Source: Mesostigma viride
Taxonomy: Eukaryota; Streptophyta; Mesostigmatophyceae; Mesostigmatales; Mesostigmataceae
Reading direction: 5' to 3'
DNA length: 64,000 nt
Assembly (NCBI GenBank): GCA_009746045.1
Contig: RPFO01000167.1
Span: 1,325,878-1,389,877 of the forward strand
Shown here in pieces: positions 26,430 to 36,339 of the stretch (position 1 is its first letter; every line of letters starts with the position of its first letter). The notes beneath the pieces are model-generated. The model had not been told where the DNA came from and made no database searches. It saw nothing but the letters and a program-made list of their open reading frames with translations. Position numbers and translations under genes: made by a program.

Positions 26430-26680
26430 ACCCACGCTGCTAAGAGGGGCAACACCTTGTGTTCGAGTATGCTGGGCCCCAGCATGGTGCTACAATAACC
26501 AAAATTGATAATGATGTGCACTGAGTTTGAAGGTGTGGTATATAGGCTGTCCGTATAAAGCCTAGCACACAAAAATGTGAAATAAATGTTTCTCTAGGTG
26601 GCCGGAAGGAATTCCAATGGACCAAAAACAAGAAATGTATGTTTAATTAATTAATTAGTTTATTAATTAATTAATTATGT
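26430..26680. repeat. Duplicated block, copy 2, with an ATTA-rich tail
   Basis: Diverged copy of 25555-25850, followed by a TTAATTAATTAATTAG / TATTAATTAATTAATT low-complexity run at 26642-26678. Confidence 0.75.
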
Positions 26681-26869
26681 TCACGTAACGCTGTTACATG
26701 AAATGATAAAAAAATTAATCAATTCATGCGGTCTAGAGCCCTCGGCCGTTGAGCGGCGGTCTAAGCACCACTTCACAGTTGGGGTGGGTTACGCACCCCA
26801 TAGTGGTCTAATAACCCAGTTGGAACGCCAGATCAGTTCTTCGAGGACTTGAATAAATTATCTTGAGGG

Positions 26870-29800
26870 GGCCACCCCGGCCCGCCACTTCTTGGTTATG
26901 CTGCTCGACGCCAATGCCACGCTCCCCGTGGGCACTGCTGGCAGTCGCTTTGCGCCTGCCGGCACGGCTGCCGGCTAACGACAACACCTCCTTGTTTTCT
27001 GCCTTTTTGCGGGATAGCGGGATGGTTGCTGTCAACTGCCACTTCCAACGTCCCTCACAGGACTTGGTCACTTTTCGCCCGGGCCCTAACTAACGACCAT
27101 CAGGCCTGTCTGGACTACGCGGTGGTATGGCAGCCCAGGTCCACTTCGGTTCTGGATACTCGATCGAGTGTTCGACGGTCCCACCTACGGTGTGCCGGCT
27201 CTGACCACCGGTTGGTGCGTGCGACCATCCGGAACCGGTTCCATGCCCCCAAGCGCCGCGCCCCAGTGGCACGTACGTCTCGTGACTGGTCTGCGCTACG
27301 CCCGGTCCGGGGGGATCCTGAGGACTGGACGGACGCCGAGCAGGAGCGGAACAGGTGCCGACGGGCGTGCCTGGCTGGCCGGCGGCCGGCTGGACGCCCA
27401 GGCGGACGTCGACGCGCTGGCCCATGCAGGGTGCTCCCAACGCTGCCATTTTAATTGTGGGCTTTGCTGCCCGCGCCCCGTTGCTGGCGGCCCGGCACCT
27501 GCCGGTCATGCCCCGCCGCCGCCCCGGCCCGCTCTACCGCCAGGACCCTAAGGTCTTGGCTGCCCGGCATGCACCGCCTCAAGCGTATAACAGGGACCCG
27601 TTGCTGAAACCGGTGCTCATGGCCGCCCTTGTGGAGGCCTACGCACATGCTCAGGACGCAGAGGCGGCCCAGTGCATCGCAGATGCCAAGGCCTGCCAAG
27701 CTCGCAACCAGAGCGCAAGGACATGTGGTACCACCTCGACCGGCCCGGCGGCAGGCGGCAGCGCAGTGACCCCGGTGGAGCACACAGGGGACGGCACGGC
27801 GCCGGTCAGCCTTGACCGCTGGTTGGCCCACAATGTTTCCTTGACACTGAGGTGGGGCTCGAGCCCCTCCCCCGCCGCTTCACCCCGAGACGGCCGCCCG
27901 TCTCGGTGTTGCCGGACCCGGCCCCCCCGCCGCCTGCGCCCCCCTCGATCCTCGGCCACGGACTACCAAGTCGATCCCCGCCTTGCAGGAGGGCTACCTT
28001 GCCACCAACGGCGTCGTCCACCCCTTCACTTTTGAAGGAATTGGACGGCGCCCTAGTTGCTCGCCTGCGGTACGACGCGGCGCGGTCGGTGCCGACCACC
28101 TTTTGGCTGAGCTGCTGAAGACCCCTGCCCTGGCGGTGTGGGAGCTTCTGCTGGTGTTCTCACTGTTCTGCAACCGTGTCCTGCTCTCTGATGAGCCTCT
28201 GCCTGCTGAGTGGCAGACGGCCATCCGAGTCATGCTGTACAAGAAGGGCTCTGCTGCTGACCCCGGTAACTATCGGTGTCTGCCTCCAGTGCGCCGCCGC
28301 TGAAGGTCTTCATGCACATGATGCTGCACCGACTCCGCGCCGCGCTGGACCAACACCTGCATGGGTGAGTCTCAGATTAATCAATTAATTAATTAAACTT
28401 GTGCTCCCGTTGGAGAGTCACGGAGCACCGAATTAAGTGCTTTTAATCCCTGCATGTGCACAACAGGAAGAAGGGCAGAGACCCCCTTTCTCCTTCATGC
28501 CAGAGGCATGCCACAGCGGCAATCGGACACGCCATAGACGATCGGGCAAGTGCTGTGGGTGCAATAAGACCCATGTGAGCATATCATCAGTAACAAGTAG
28601 CGTGGGCAAGTAAACTGATCATAGCCAGGCCTTAGCATGGCTGTACAAGGGCTATATAAGCTGAGGCTATGGCCGGTTGTGTACCGTGCTGTTAGCGGTG
28701 CACGTGACTAAGTATATCGTGTCATCGAGTCTCAGATGGGTTTCCGTCGTGGTCGTAACACTGTCATGGCTGTGTTTGTCGCGCGGCGGTTGATGGAGGA
28801 GGTGCGTCGCCTTTGCCCTGACAGTTTGCCGCTAGTCTTCATTTTTGTTGAGTATATCAAGGTCTTTGACACGGTCCTCTGGGAGGCTCTTTCATGGGCC
28901 ATCCTAGCTCTGGATCGGGTACCACCAGCGTTTATCGCTACCATTCGTCGACTGTATGAGGGCTCACAGGCAGTAGTGCGGACTGCGGAAGGCACCACCC
29001 CACCATTCCCCCTTCACCACGGGGTGTGGCAAGGTTGTGTCCTGTCCCCATATCTGTTCATAATTTATTGTCGTGGATCACGTCGACCATGATGCGCCGG
29101 GCACGTGGGCTCTTTACTGCTCGAGGTTCGAGCCCGGCTTGGACATCCTTAATGAGGGCAAACACGGCGGCGTCGACACGGCCGGGCTACCGCCTGTCCG
29201 ACTTGATTTATGCGGATGACACCACCCTCATCGCGCGCCCGGCCCGAGCACATTCAGACCTGGCTGGACTGTCTGGGCTTGGAGGCGAGGGCGGTGGGGT
29301 TGGAGATTAGTGTCAAAACTGAGGCGGCGATGACCAGTGATTGTTGGGGCTTCCAGTCGCCCGCCGCTGCCGCGGCTGCAAGACGGGACGGAGGTCCCGT
29401 TCCGTGATCGCTTCAAACTGCTGGGGAGCATGCTCCCCGACACCGCCGACGATGTGGACACCCGCCTCGGCCTGGCTAGCTGGGCTAGGCATCGTTCGCT
29501 CAAAACCTACTGGCACTCGAAGGCCCTCGGCGAGCACCGCAAGCGCATGCTCTTCAAGGTCCTGGTCCTCATGTACGGTGCTCACCTATGGCGCCGAGGC
29601 ATGGACGCTCACGGACACGCTGCTCGCCACTAGACGGCACGGTAACCAGGATGCTCCGTCAGGCCCTGAATGTAGGTTTTTGCACGCATAGGTAGACCTT
29701 TAGAATCTTTGTACCAGGGCATGCCTCGCATTTCGGACGAGATTATCGACAGCGTAGGATAGCATTCGTAGGACATCTTGCTCGCACCAGCCAGGTAGAC

Positions 29801-29890
29801 ACCGACCTCGGTCTGGACGGCCCCCAGCGTCTTTGCCAGCCAGGGCGGCATAGTCCTGACCTGGCCTGGCCCCAAGGTCATACCTAGAAG
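26870..29890 (+). pseudogene. Broken APE-type LINE (endonuclease + reverse transcriptase)
   Basis: Plus-strand fragments in shifting frames line up in LINE order. Endonuclease pieces: LLDANA, then NTSLFSAFLRDSGMVAVN, then the SDHRLV motif near 27198. Reverse transcriptase: MGFRRGRN (28736), GVWQGCVLSPYLF (about 29018-29060) and the YADD active site at 29209-29220. Thumb region: FKLLGSMLPD, then LTYGAEAWTLTD. Tail: FVGHLART near 29766. Frameshifts, stops and a nested insertion at 28378-28726 show it is dead. Clade not assigned. Confidence 0.8.
28367..28737. mobile_element. 349-bp insertion in the LINE with an 11-bp target duplication
   Basis: GAGTCTCAGAT occurs at 28367-28377 and 28727-28737. 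Removing one copy plus the 349 bp between restores the LINE reading across the join to the GFRRGRN motif. The insert starts TAATCAATTAATTAATTAAA and contains GTGCTCCCGTTGGAGAGTCA, the inverted counterpart of the block after the CATC tract in copies A and B. It is therefore related to that repeat family. No coding potential. Confidence 0.75.
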
Positions 29891-29974
29891 AAGGTAGGCA
29901 AACATGTCATGACCTACCCATCGAGCAGTTGCTGGCCGACCTAGTGGTCCCATCCCCGTTTGAACATCGAGAGA

Positions 29975-30476
29975 GTGTTGAGTTGGCCGTCACTCGTCAG
30001 GCGCGTTCAGGGCAGCGAGCTGCTCAGCGATTGGCGCCAGCTGCTCCGCCACTGCAGCTCGGATGGAGTCCGTGCTGGGGGAGGTGCCGCTCTGCGAGGA
30101 TGCTACAACTGCTGTGGCTGCCCGTCTGCGCTCATGCAGGAGGCTCCTGAGGCCAGCGTAGCCAATCTGGGTGATGTCCTGGGCGTCGCAGCGCAGGTAG
30201 CTGCACATGATGACTGCCTTCAAGAGTACGCCTCCGGTTCTTCTTGAAGCAGCCATTCCCAGTTGGGCTTGGTGACCTTGTCGCCAGGGGTAGGCAGAAA
30301 AAGTTTGTCATGGCGGGCCAGGAACTTGATAACATCGTCACATTGTTCCTTCGTGAGCGTAAAGATTTCCAAGATAAAAAAATCCCGCTGGCCGGCGCCG
30401 AAGCGGCGGATATCCCATTTGGTATGGAAAGTTCGGGTTTTCTTGGGAATGGGCGACGAATTTGGTGTAGAGCATT
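29975..30476 (-). pseudogene. Broken minus-strand ORF ending at the viral boundary
   Basis: Reading the minus strand from 30475 gives MLYTKFVAHSQENPNFPYQM, then a frame change at a T7 run (about 30375-30381), then EIFTLTKEQCDDVIKFLARH and PNWEWLLQE. After a second change it gives GVLLKAVIMCSYLRCDAQD and an Ala-rich coiled segment ending LAALNAPDE. Composition is protein-like across both shifts, so it seems a real gene fragment cut at its 5' side by the viral repeat. Family not recognised; it could belong to host, transposon or virus. Confidence 0.45.
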
Positions 30477-30596
30477 CTAGCCCGGGCCGACCCGACCCCC
30501 TGTCGGCCCCCTGTCAGCCCGCTTTTCAAAGTATGACAGCTGGCACTCTAATGCTGGCACACTAGCAGAAAAAAGTGTAGGTGTGATATAGGTATC

Positions 30597-30905
30597 ATGC
30601 CAGTAAAACGAATGTTCCCGGCTGGCGACCCGCCTGGCCGTCATCATCTAGGCGTGATCAACCAATTCAACCGCAACCTGTACGAGCTCCGGCTTGAAGC
30701 CATGCGCAGGAATATGCGCGTCGTTGAACGGCAAAGAGCAATCGAGGCCGAAATGGCCGCCCAGGCCCAGGCCCAGGCCATAGCCCAAGCAGCGGCCGGC
30801 CAGCTGCAGTGGGTGGTGGAGGTGCACGAGCAGCAACAACACCGCACGCGACGACGTGTACGGCGGACCAAGAGGCGCCGGGGGGGAAGCGCTAGGGCCC
30901 GCTAG
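30597..30905 (+). CDS. Small basic protein, paralogue 1 of the terminal repeat
   Basis: 102 residues, starting MPVKRMFPAGDPPGRHH. The centre is an Ala/Gln helix (AEMAAQAQAQAIAQAAAGQL) with LEAMRRN just before it. The C-terminus is strongly basic (RRRVRRTKRRRGGSARAR), suggesting nucleic-acid binding or nuclear targeting (inference). It shares its N-terminus, the RRLEAMRRN-like motif and C-terminus with the next gene, so the two arose by duplication. A TATA-like ATATAGGTATC lies just upstream. Function unknown. An inverted second copy is at 36031-36339. Confidence 0.6.
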   Translation: MPVKRMFPAGDPPGRHHLGVINQFNRNLYELRLEAMRRNMRVVERQRAIEAEMAAQAQAQAIAQAAAGQLQWVVEVHEQQQHRTRRRVRRTKRRRGGSARAR

Positions 30906-30984
30906 CCCGGCCCGACCCGACCCCTTGTAAAGCTGGCACTATAATGCTGGCAAAAAAAAAAAGTGTAGGTAGGGTATAAGTATC

Positions 30985-31413
30985 ATGCCAGTACAACGAA
31001 GGTTCGAATCGGGTGTCGACCGGCCTGGCAGCTATCTTGCGTACCGCCGGGCGGTCAACGCGCCACCTTACTACCGCGACCCGTACGAGCGTAGACTCGA
31101 AGCCATGCGCAGGAATTTGCAATATGGTGGCATTGAACGGCCAAGAGACCTGCGGTACGCCGTTATCGCCGTGCTCGGGGACCAGGCCATGGCCTGGGCA
31201 AGAGCCCAGGAAGCGGCGGACCAGGCCGCACGGCGGGTGGTGCACGAGCAGCAACAACACCGCGCGCAACGACGTGTACGGCGGACCAAGAGGCGCCGGG
31301 GGGGAAGCGCTAGGGCCCGTGACCCTTGCAATTTTGTCCCTTGCAATAGATATAGACGATGGAAGAGGGCACGTCCCCACCCGAGTCCACGCACGTACCG
31401 CGCCGAAAAATGA
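30985..31413 (+). CDS. Small basic protein, paralogue 2 of the terminal repeat
   Basis: 142 residues, starting MPVQRRFESGVDRPGSY, with ERRLEAMRRNLQYGG, an Ala-rich helix and a basic end (RRRVRRTKRRRGGSARAR) like paralogue 1. After that point it has an extra tail of about 30 residues that overlaps the next gene. The shared part may be the functional unit. The spacer before it repeats the one before paralogue 1 (AAAAAGTGTAGGT, GTATCATGCCAGTA), as expected for a tandem gene duplication. Function unknown. The second copy is 35523-35951 on the minus strand. Confidence 0.55.
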   Translation: MPVQRRFESGVDRPGSYLAYRRAVNAPPYYRDPYERRLEAMRRNLQYGGIERPRDLRYAVIAVLGDQAMAWARAQEAADQAARRVVHEQQQHRAQRRVRRTKRRRGGSARARDPCNFVPCNRYRRWKRARPHPSPRTYRAEK

Positions 31414-31730
31414 AGGCGGACGGCACGTACTACACCCCCCCGCCCCCGCCACCTCCTCCCGGCCCGGTGCTTCGGGCACTCAAGTACATCGTGCAGTCCC
31501 CGCTGGGGGCCCCACTCCGGTTTCTGGTGACGTACGGGGTAGAGGGAGACGGGTTTGTACCGGCCTACGAGGCGATGTTCAGACTGACCCTGTTGATGGC
31601 CGTGACCCTCGCGTTCTTCGTGTATTTCCTGGTCAAGATGTGGCGTCGCCCCGTCACGCTTGACTTCACCCCGGCCGTGGCGGCCGTAAAGAGGCTCCCC
31701 ACTCCAAGCAGCGGGCCGACAGTGGGCTGA
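31359..31730 (+). CDS. Single-pass membrane protein of the terminal repeat
   Basis: 123 residues, MEEGTSPPESTHVPRRKMKA, then a proline run, then an amphipathic part. One clear membrane helix (LTLLMAVTLAFFVYFLVKMW, about residues 75-95) is followed by a short basic tail. It overlaps the end of paralogue 2 by 55 bases in another frame. The proline run is coded by a C7 stretch near 31435. The right-arm copy has only six bases there and is frameshifted, so the left copy is taken as correct. Probably a virion or host-membrane protein (inference). Confidence 0.6.
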   Translation: MEEGTSPPESTHVPRRKMKADGTYYTPPPPPPPPGPVLRALKYIVQSPLGAPLRFLVTYGVEGDGFVPAYEAMFRLTLLMAVTLAFFVYFLVKMWRRPVTLDFTPAVAAVKRLPTPSSGPTVG

Positions 31731-31761
31731 GTAATTATCCATCGCAGTATTATCCATCACC

Positions 31762-32240
31762 ATGTTCATGCTATTGCTCGTGATCATCCTGCTGTTTGTG
31801 ATCTTCATGATGCGTAACATGCCCGAACCCGCTACCCCCCCTCGGACCCCGGTGCAGCCGCCGTGGCGTACGAGGCCACCCCCAACCCGGAGCCGGACAG
31901 CACGGCCGCGGCCCCCGCGAACACGGTAGACCCCCGCGCGCCTGAGGAGAAGGCCGAGCGCGTGCGCTTCAAGGAGGCGATACCCGGAATGGTCACCAAC
32001 GTGCAGTCGATGATCGTGGACAGCGTGAACCCCGTGTCCATGTTGGGCGGCCTCATGAGCGGGTTCGGCATGATTCCCAACAAGGCGGCCGACAAGGTCA
32101 GCAAGGCGGGCGCCAAGATCACCAAGGCCGTGGTGGGGCACACCCCGGGCGGTGCGCTGATGCAGGCGTTCAAGGACAAGAAGAGCGCGCGGTGCAAGGC
32201 CAAGAAGTTCTTCAGCTGGGGGTTCGCCAAGTGCAAGTAG
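31762..32240 (+). CDS. Membrane-anchored protein of the terminal repeat (possible frame slip)
   Basis: ATG at 31762 gives a very hydrophobic start (MFMLLLVIILLFVIFMMRNM, signal anchor), then PEPATPP. At the C7 run near 31836 a one-base slip would join SDPGAAAVAYEATPNPEPDS and run to 32240 (end KKFFSWGFAKCK). The downstream part alone, from 31863, is open for 125 residues and has a Gly/Met-rich amphipathic middle (SMLGGLMSGFGMIP). Both arms carry C7, so the alternative of two separate genes (a short anchor peptide plus a 125-residue protein) stays open. Function unknown. Confidence 0.5.
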
Positions 32241-32262
32241 CGCCGAGGGGCGGGAGCAGCGG

Positions 32263-32820
32263 GAGAGCTTGGATGTTCTTCTCCCCCCCGTTTTTGAGAA
32301 GCCTATCCACGATCTCGCTCGAAACGGGATTCTCACCCCCCGCCAGTTTTTTTGGCAAGGAGAAGCCTATCCAACAACATTGCTCGATAATGCCCGGAGA
32401 GGGCGTCTTAAATTTGTTCGATGGTCGAGCAGGGTTTAAGAGGAGGGGAATTTGGATAGTCTTCTTTTGGTAGTCTTCTTTTTGGAGAGAAAAAAAAAGT
32501 ATTTTATGGCGTAAGGAATTTTTTTGGGGGGGGTATAGGCTATAGGGTATAGGCCTGGGGGGAATAATAGTTGCGGCCGGGCCCGAAAAAGAAGCCTATC
32601 CAAGAGAAGCCTATCCACGAACATTGCCCGAGAACTGCGGGAGAGGGCGTCTTAAATTTACTCAACCCCTCACCAGGGGTTGTCAGGGGTCGAGTTTGGA
32701 TAGTCTTCTCTTTTTTTTCCTGGTGACGGATGGATGGGCCGGGGTTGGCAGGGGTTGTATTGGATAGGCTTCTCTTTTTTGGGTCGGAGAAGGCTATCCA
32801 AGGCGGGGCCGTGTTGAGAG
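32263..32820. repeat. Hairpin-rich noncoding block of the left arm
   Basis: Contains many copies, in both orientations, of the word GGATAGGCTTCT / GGATAGTCTTCT (complement AGAAGCCTATCC). Pairs form hairpins: TTGGATAGGCTTCTC is followed after a short T-rich loop by GAGAAGGCTATCCAA (about 32752-32797), and AGAAGCCTATCCAAGAGAAGC is at about 32590. GAGGGCGTCTTAAATTTGTT is also repeated. Its inverse is at about 34117-34675 and a diverged direct copy at 36655-37222. Confidence 0.8.
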
Positions 32821-33059
32821 CCCCCGAAAAAAAAATGTCCGCAGTGGTTAATGGATGCGGCCGCCACCCCCCCGTGGGCCGGCCTGCAGTGGTGGACGCC
32901 CCCGCCAAGTGGGTGTGCGCGACGGGAAGATCGTGCTTGCCACCCCGGTCGATGTGCCCGCTGACGTGAGCAAAGACGAGCGATGACGTCAGCAAGTATA
33001 CAGCACACCTACGTCCCGGCACACCCCGCCCCGGGTTTGTGGAGGGGTGGCGCTGCGTG

Positions 33060-33440
33060 CCCCCGAACAGTGGTGGTGACAGATGCCAGCAAAGATACCG
33101 TAAGATTCCAAACGACATCCCGCGCGCTCCGCGCCGCCGATGATGGTGACAGGGCAGCGAAGAGGCATGCAGCGTGCCACGTGTCCGATTTCTATTGGCT
33201 AAATGCAAAAAAGCCCCCATCACACACCGATTCGGGTGGTGACAGGGGCCAGTGGGTGACAGACGCCAGCATAAGTGTCAATCTTTGAAAAATGATCACG
33301 CCGAGCGGTGGTTACCAGGGGAGGTGTCAGAGTTTGGCAGCATAAGGGCAAAAAAAATATCTAAAGTGACAGTATATAAGTACCTTCCAACAGGAAGAGC
33401 CCGGACTTTGACACCGGGTGTCAAAGTTTGACAGGGACCC
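33060..33440 (+). repeat. TGACAG-word cluster next to the palindrome centre
   Basis: TGACAG occurs about six times (near 33077, 33147, 33240, 33258, 33366 and 33430), several within GGTGACAGAYGCCAGCA-like contexts. The mirrored words lie in the right arm. There is no convincing gene here; the 101-residue frame at 32983-33288 looks accidental. Confidence 0.55.
33404..33427. other. Nested palindrome near the viral terminus
   Basis: ACTTTGACACC G GGTGTCAAAGT: perfect 11-bp inverted repeat with a one-base loop, about 45 bp from the large palindrome's centre. Mirrored in the right arm near 33512-33535. In a single-stranded terminus it would fold as a side hairpin. Confidence 0.8.
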
Positions 33441-34116
33441 CCTGGCTCCTCCCCGCCCGGATTCAGTGGCCACTGAATCCGGGCGGGGAGGAGCCAGGGG
33501 GTCCCTGTCAAACTTTGACACCCGGTGTCAAAGTCCGGGCTCTTCCTGTTGGAAGGTACTTATATACTGTCACTTTAGATATTTTTTTTGCCCTTATGCT
33601 GCCAAACTCTGACACCTCCCCTGGTAACCACCGCTCGGCGTGATCATTTTTCAAAGATTGACACTTATGCTGGCGTCTGTCACCCACTGGCCCCTGTCAC
33701 CACCCGAATCGGTGTGTGATGGGGGCTTTTTTGCATTTAGCCAATAGAAATCGGACACGTGGCACGCTGCATGCCTCTTCGCTGCCCTGTCACCATCATC
33801 GGCGGCGCGGAGCGCGCGGGATGTCGTTTGGAATCTTACGGTATCTTTGCTGGCATCTGTCACCACCACTGTTCGGGGGCACGCAGCGCCACCCCTCCAC
33901 AAACCCGGGGCGGGGTGTGCCGGGACGTAGGTGTGCTGTATACTTGCTGACGTCATCGCTCGTCTTTGCTCACGTCAGCGGGCACATCGACCGGGGTGGC
34001 AAGCACGATCTTCCCGTCGCGCACACCCACTTGGCGGGGGCGTCCACCACTGCAGGCCGGCCCACGGGGGGTGGCGGCCGCATCCATTAACCACTGCGGA
34101 CATTTTTTTTTCGGGG

Positions 34117-34675
34117 GCTCTCAACACGGCCCCGCCTTGGATAGCCTTCTCCGACCCAAAAAAGAGAAGCCTATCCAATACAACCCCTGCCAACCCCGGC
34201 CCATCCATCCGTCACCAGGAAAAAAAAGAGAAGACTATCCAAACTCGACCCCTGACAACCCCTGGTGAGGGGTTGAGTAAATTTAAGACGCCCTCTCCCG
34301 CAGTTCTCGGGCAATGTTCGTGGATAGGCTTCTCTTGGATAGGCTTCTTTTTCGGGCCCGGCCGCAACTATTATTCCCCCCAGGCCTATACCCTATAGCC
34401 TATACCCCCCCCAAAAAAATTCCTTACGCCATAAAATACTTTTTTTTTCTCTCCAAAAAGAAGACTACCAAAAGAAGACTATCCAAATTCCCCTCCTCTT
34501 AAACCCTGCTCGACCATCGAACAAATTTAAGACGCCCTCTCCGGGCATTATCGAGCAATGTTGTTGGATAGGCTTCTCCTTGCCAAAAAACTGGCGGGGG
34601 GTGAGAATCCCGTTTCGAGCGAGATCGTGGATAGGCTTCTCAAAAACGGGGGGGAGAAGAACATCCAAGCTCTCC
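34117..34675. repeat. Hairpin-rich noncoding block of the right arm
   Basis: Exact inverse of 32263-32820 apart from homopolymer length (A6 here against T7 near 32347). Confidence 0.8.
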
Positions 34676-34696
34676 CGCTGCTCCCGCCCCTCGGCG

Positions 34697-35175
34697 CTAC
34701 TTGCACTTGGCGAACCCCCAGCTGAAGAACTTCTTGGCCTTGCACCGCGCGCTCTTCTTGTCCTTGAACGCCTGCATCAGCGCACCGCCCGGGGTGTGCC
34801 CCACCACGGCCTTGGTGATCTTGGCGCCCGCCTTGCTGACCTTGTCGGCCGCCTTGTTGGGAATCATGCCGAACCCGCTCATGAGGCCGCCCAACATGGA
34901 CACGGGGTTCACGCTGTCCACGATCATCGACTGCACGTTGGTGACCATTCCGGGTATCGCCTCCTTGAAGCGCACGCGCTCGGCCTTCTCCTCAGGCGCG
35001 CGGGGGTCTACCGTGTTCGCGGGGGCCGCGGCCGTGCTGTCCGGCTCCGGGTTGGGGGTGGCCTCGTACGCCACGGCGGCTGCACCGGGGTCCGAGGGGG
35101 GGTAGCGGGTTCGGGCATGTTACGCATCATGAAGATCACAAACAGCAGGATGATCACGAGCAATAGCATGAACAT
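34697..35175 (-). CDS. Right-arm copy of the membrane-anchored protein
   Basis: Inverted duplicate of 31762-32240, including the same C7 stretch (here 35095-35101). The 125-residue part is open at 34697-35074. Confidence 0.5.
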
Positions 35176-35206
35176 GGTGATGGATAATACTGCGATGGAT
35201 AATTAC

Positions 35207-35577
35207 TCAGCCCACTGTCGGCCCGCTGCTTGGAGTGGGGAGCCTCTTTACGGCCGCCACGGCCGGGGTGAAGTCAAGCGTGACGGGGCGACGCCACATC
35301 TTGACCAGGAAATACACGAAGAACGCGAGGGTCACGGCCATCAACAGGGTCAGTCTGAACATCGCCTCGTAGGCCGGTACAAACCCGTCTCCCTCTACCC
35401 CGTACGTCACCAGAAACCGGAGTGGGGCCCCCAGCGGGGACTGCACGATGTACTTGAGTGCCCGAAGCACCGGGCCGGGAGGAGGTGGCGGGGGCGGGGG
35501 GTGTAGTACGTGCCGTCCGCCTTCATTTTTCGGCGCGGTACGTGCGTGGACTCGGGTGGGGACGTGCCCTCTTCCAT
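35207..35577 (-). CDS. Right-arm copy of the membrane protein, frameshifted
   Basis: Inverted duplicate of 31359-31730 with one base less in the proline-coding run near 35500. The ATG-proximal part is therefore out of frame with the membrane helix. Given identity elsewhere, a consensus error is likelier than a mutation. Confidence 0.5.
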
Positions 35578-35951
35578 CGTCTATATCTATTGCAAGGGAC
35601 AAAATTGCAAGGGTCACGGGCCCTAGCGCTTCCCCCCCGGCGCCTCTTGGTCCGCCGTACACGTCGTTGCGCGCGGTGTTGTTGCTGCTCGTGCACCACC
35701 CGCCGTGCGGCCTGGTCCGCCGCTTCCTGGGCTCTTGCCCAGGCCATGGCCTGGTCCCCGAGCACGGCGATAACGGCGTACCGCAGGTCTCTTGGCCGTT
35801 CAATGCCACCATATTGCAAATTCCTGCGCATGGCTTCGAGTCTACGCTCGTACGGGTCGCGGTAGTAAGGTGGCGCGTTGACCGCCCGGCGGTACGCAAG
35901 ATAGCTGCCAGGCCGGTCGACACCCGATTCGAACCTTCGTTGTACTGGCAT
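35523..35951 (-). CDS. Right-arm copy of basic paralogue 2
   Basis: Same 142-residue protein as at 30985-31413, inverted. See that entry. Confidence 0.55.
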   Translation of the reverse strand: MPVQRRFESGVDRPGSYLAYRRAVNAPPYYRDPYERRLEAMRRNLQYGGIERPRDLRYAVIAVLGDQAMAWARAQEAADQAARRVVHEQQQHRAQRRVRRTKRRRGGSARARDPCNFVPCNRYRRWKRARPHPSPRTYRAEK

Positions 35952-36030
35952 GATACTTATACCCTACCTACACTTTTTTTTTTTGCCAGCATTATAGTGC
36001 CAGCTTTACAAGGGGTCGGGTCGGGCCGGG

Positions 36031-36339
36031 CTAGCGGGCCCTAGCGCTTCCCCCCCGGCGCCTCTTGGTCCGCCGTACACGTCGTCGCGTGCGGTGTTGT
36101 TGCTGCTCGTGCACCTCCACCACCCACTGCAGCTGGCCGGCCGCTGCTTGGGCTATGGCCTGGGCCTGGGCCTGGGCGGCCATTTCGGCCTCGATTGCTC
36201 TTTGCCGTTCAACGACGCGCATATTCCTGCGCATGGCTTCAAGCCGGAGCTCGTACAGGTTGCGGTTGAATTGGTTGATCACGCCTAGATGATGACGGCC
36301 AGGCGGGTCGCCAGCCGGGAACATTCGTTTTACTGGCAT
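36031..36339 (-). CDS. Right-arm copy of basic paralogue 1
   Basis: Same 102-residue protein as at 30597-30905, inverted. See that entry. Confidence 0.6.
   Translation of the reverse strand: MPVKRMFPAGDPPGRHHLGVINQFNRNLYELRLEAMRRNMRVVERQRAIEAEMAAQAQAQAIAQAAAGQLQWVVEVHEQQQHRTRRRVRRTKRRRGGSARAR

Larger units (their letters stand above)
30477..33469. repeat. Left arm of the 6-kb palindrome (viral terminal repeat)
   Basis: 2993 bp that repeat, inverted, as 33470-36459. The outer end is CTAGCCCGGGCCGACCCGAC, matching GTCGGGTCGGCCCGGGCTAG at the right arm's end; beyond it homology stops at once on both sides. It contains four small plus-strand genes, a hairpin-rich noncoding block and the centre-proximal TGACAG cluster. 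Long stretches compared by eye were the same except C7 versus 6 at about 31435, T7 versus 6 at about 32347 and C7 versus 6 at about 32867. Confidence 0.95.

Noticed and set aside
32983-33288. 101-residue ORF in the terminal repeat (and its mirror)
   Set aside because: Low protein character, overlaps TGACAG repeats, no start context; probably noncoding.
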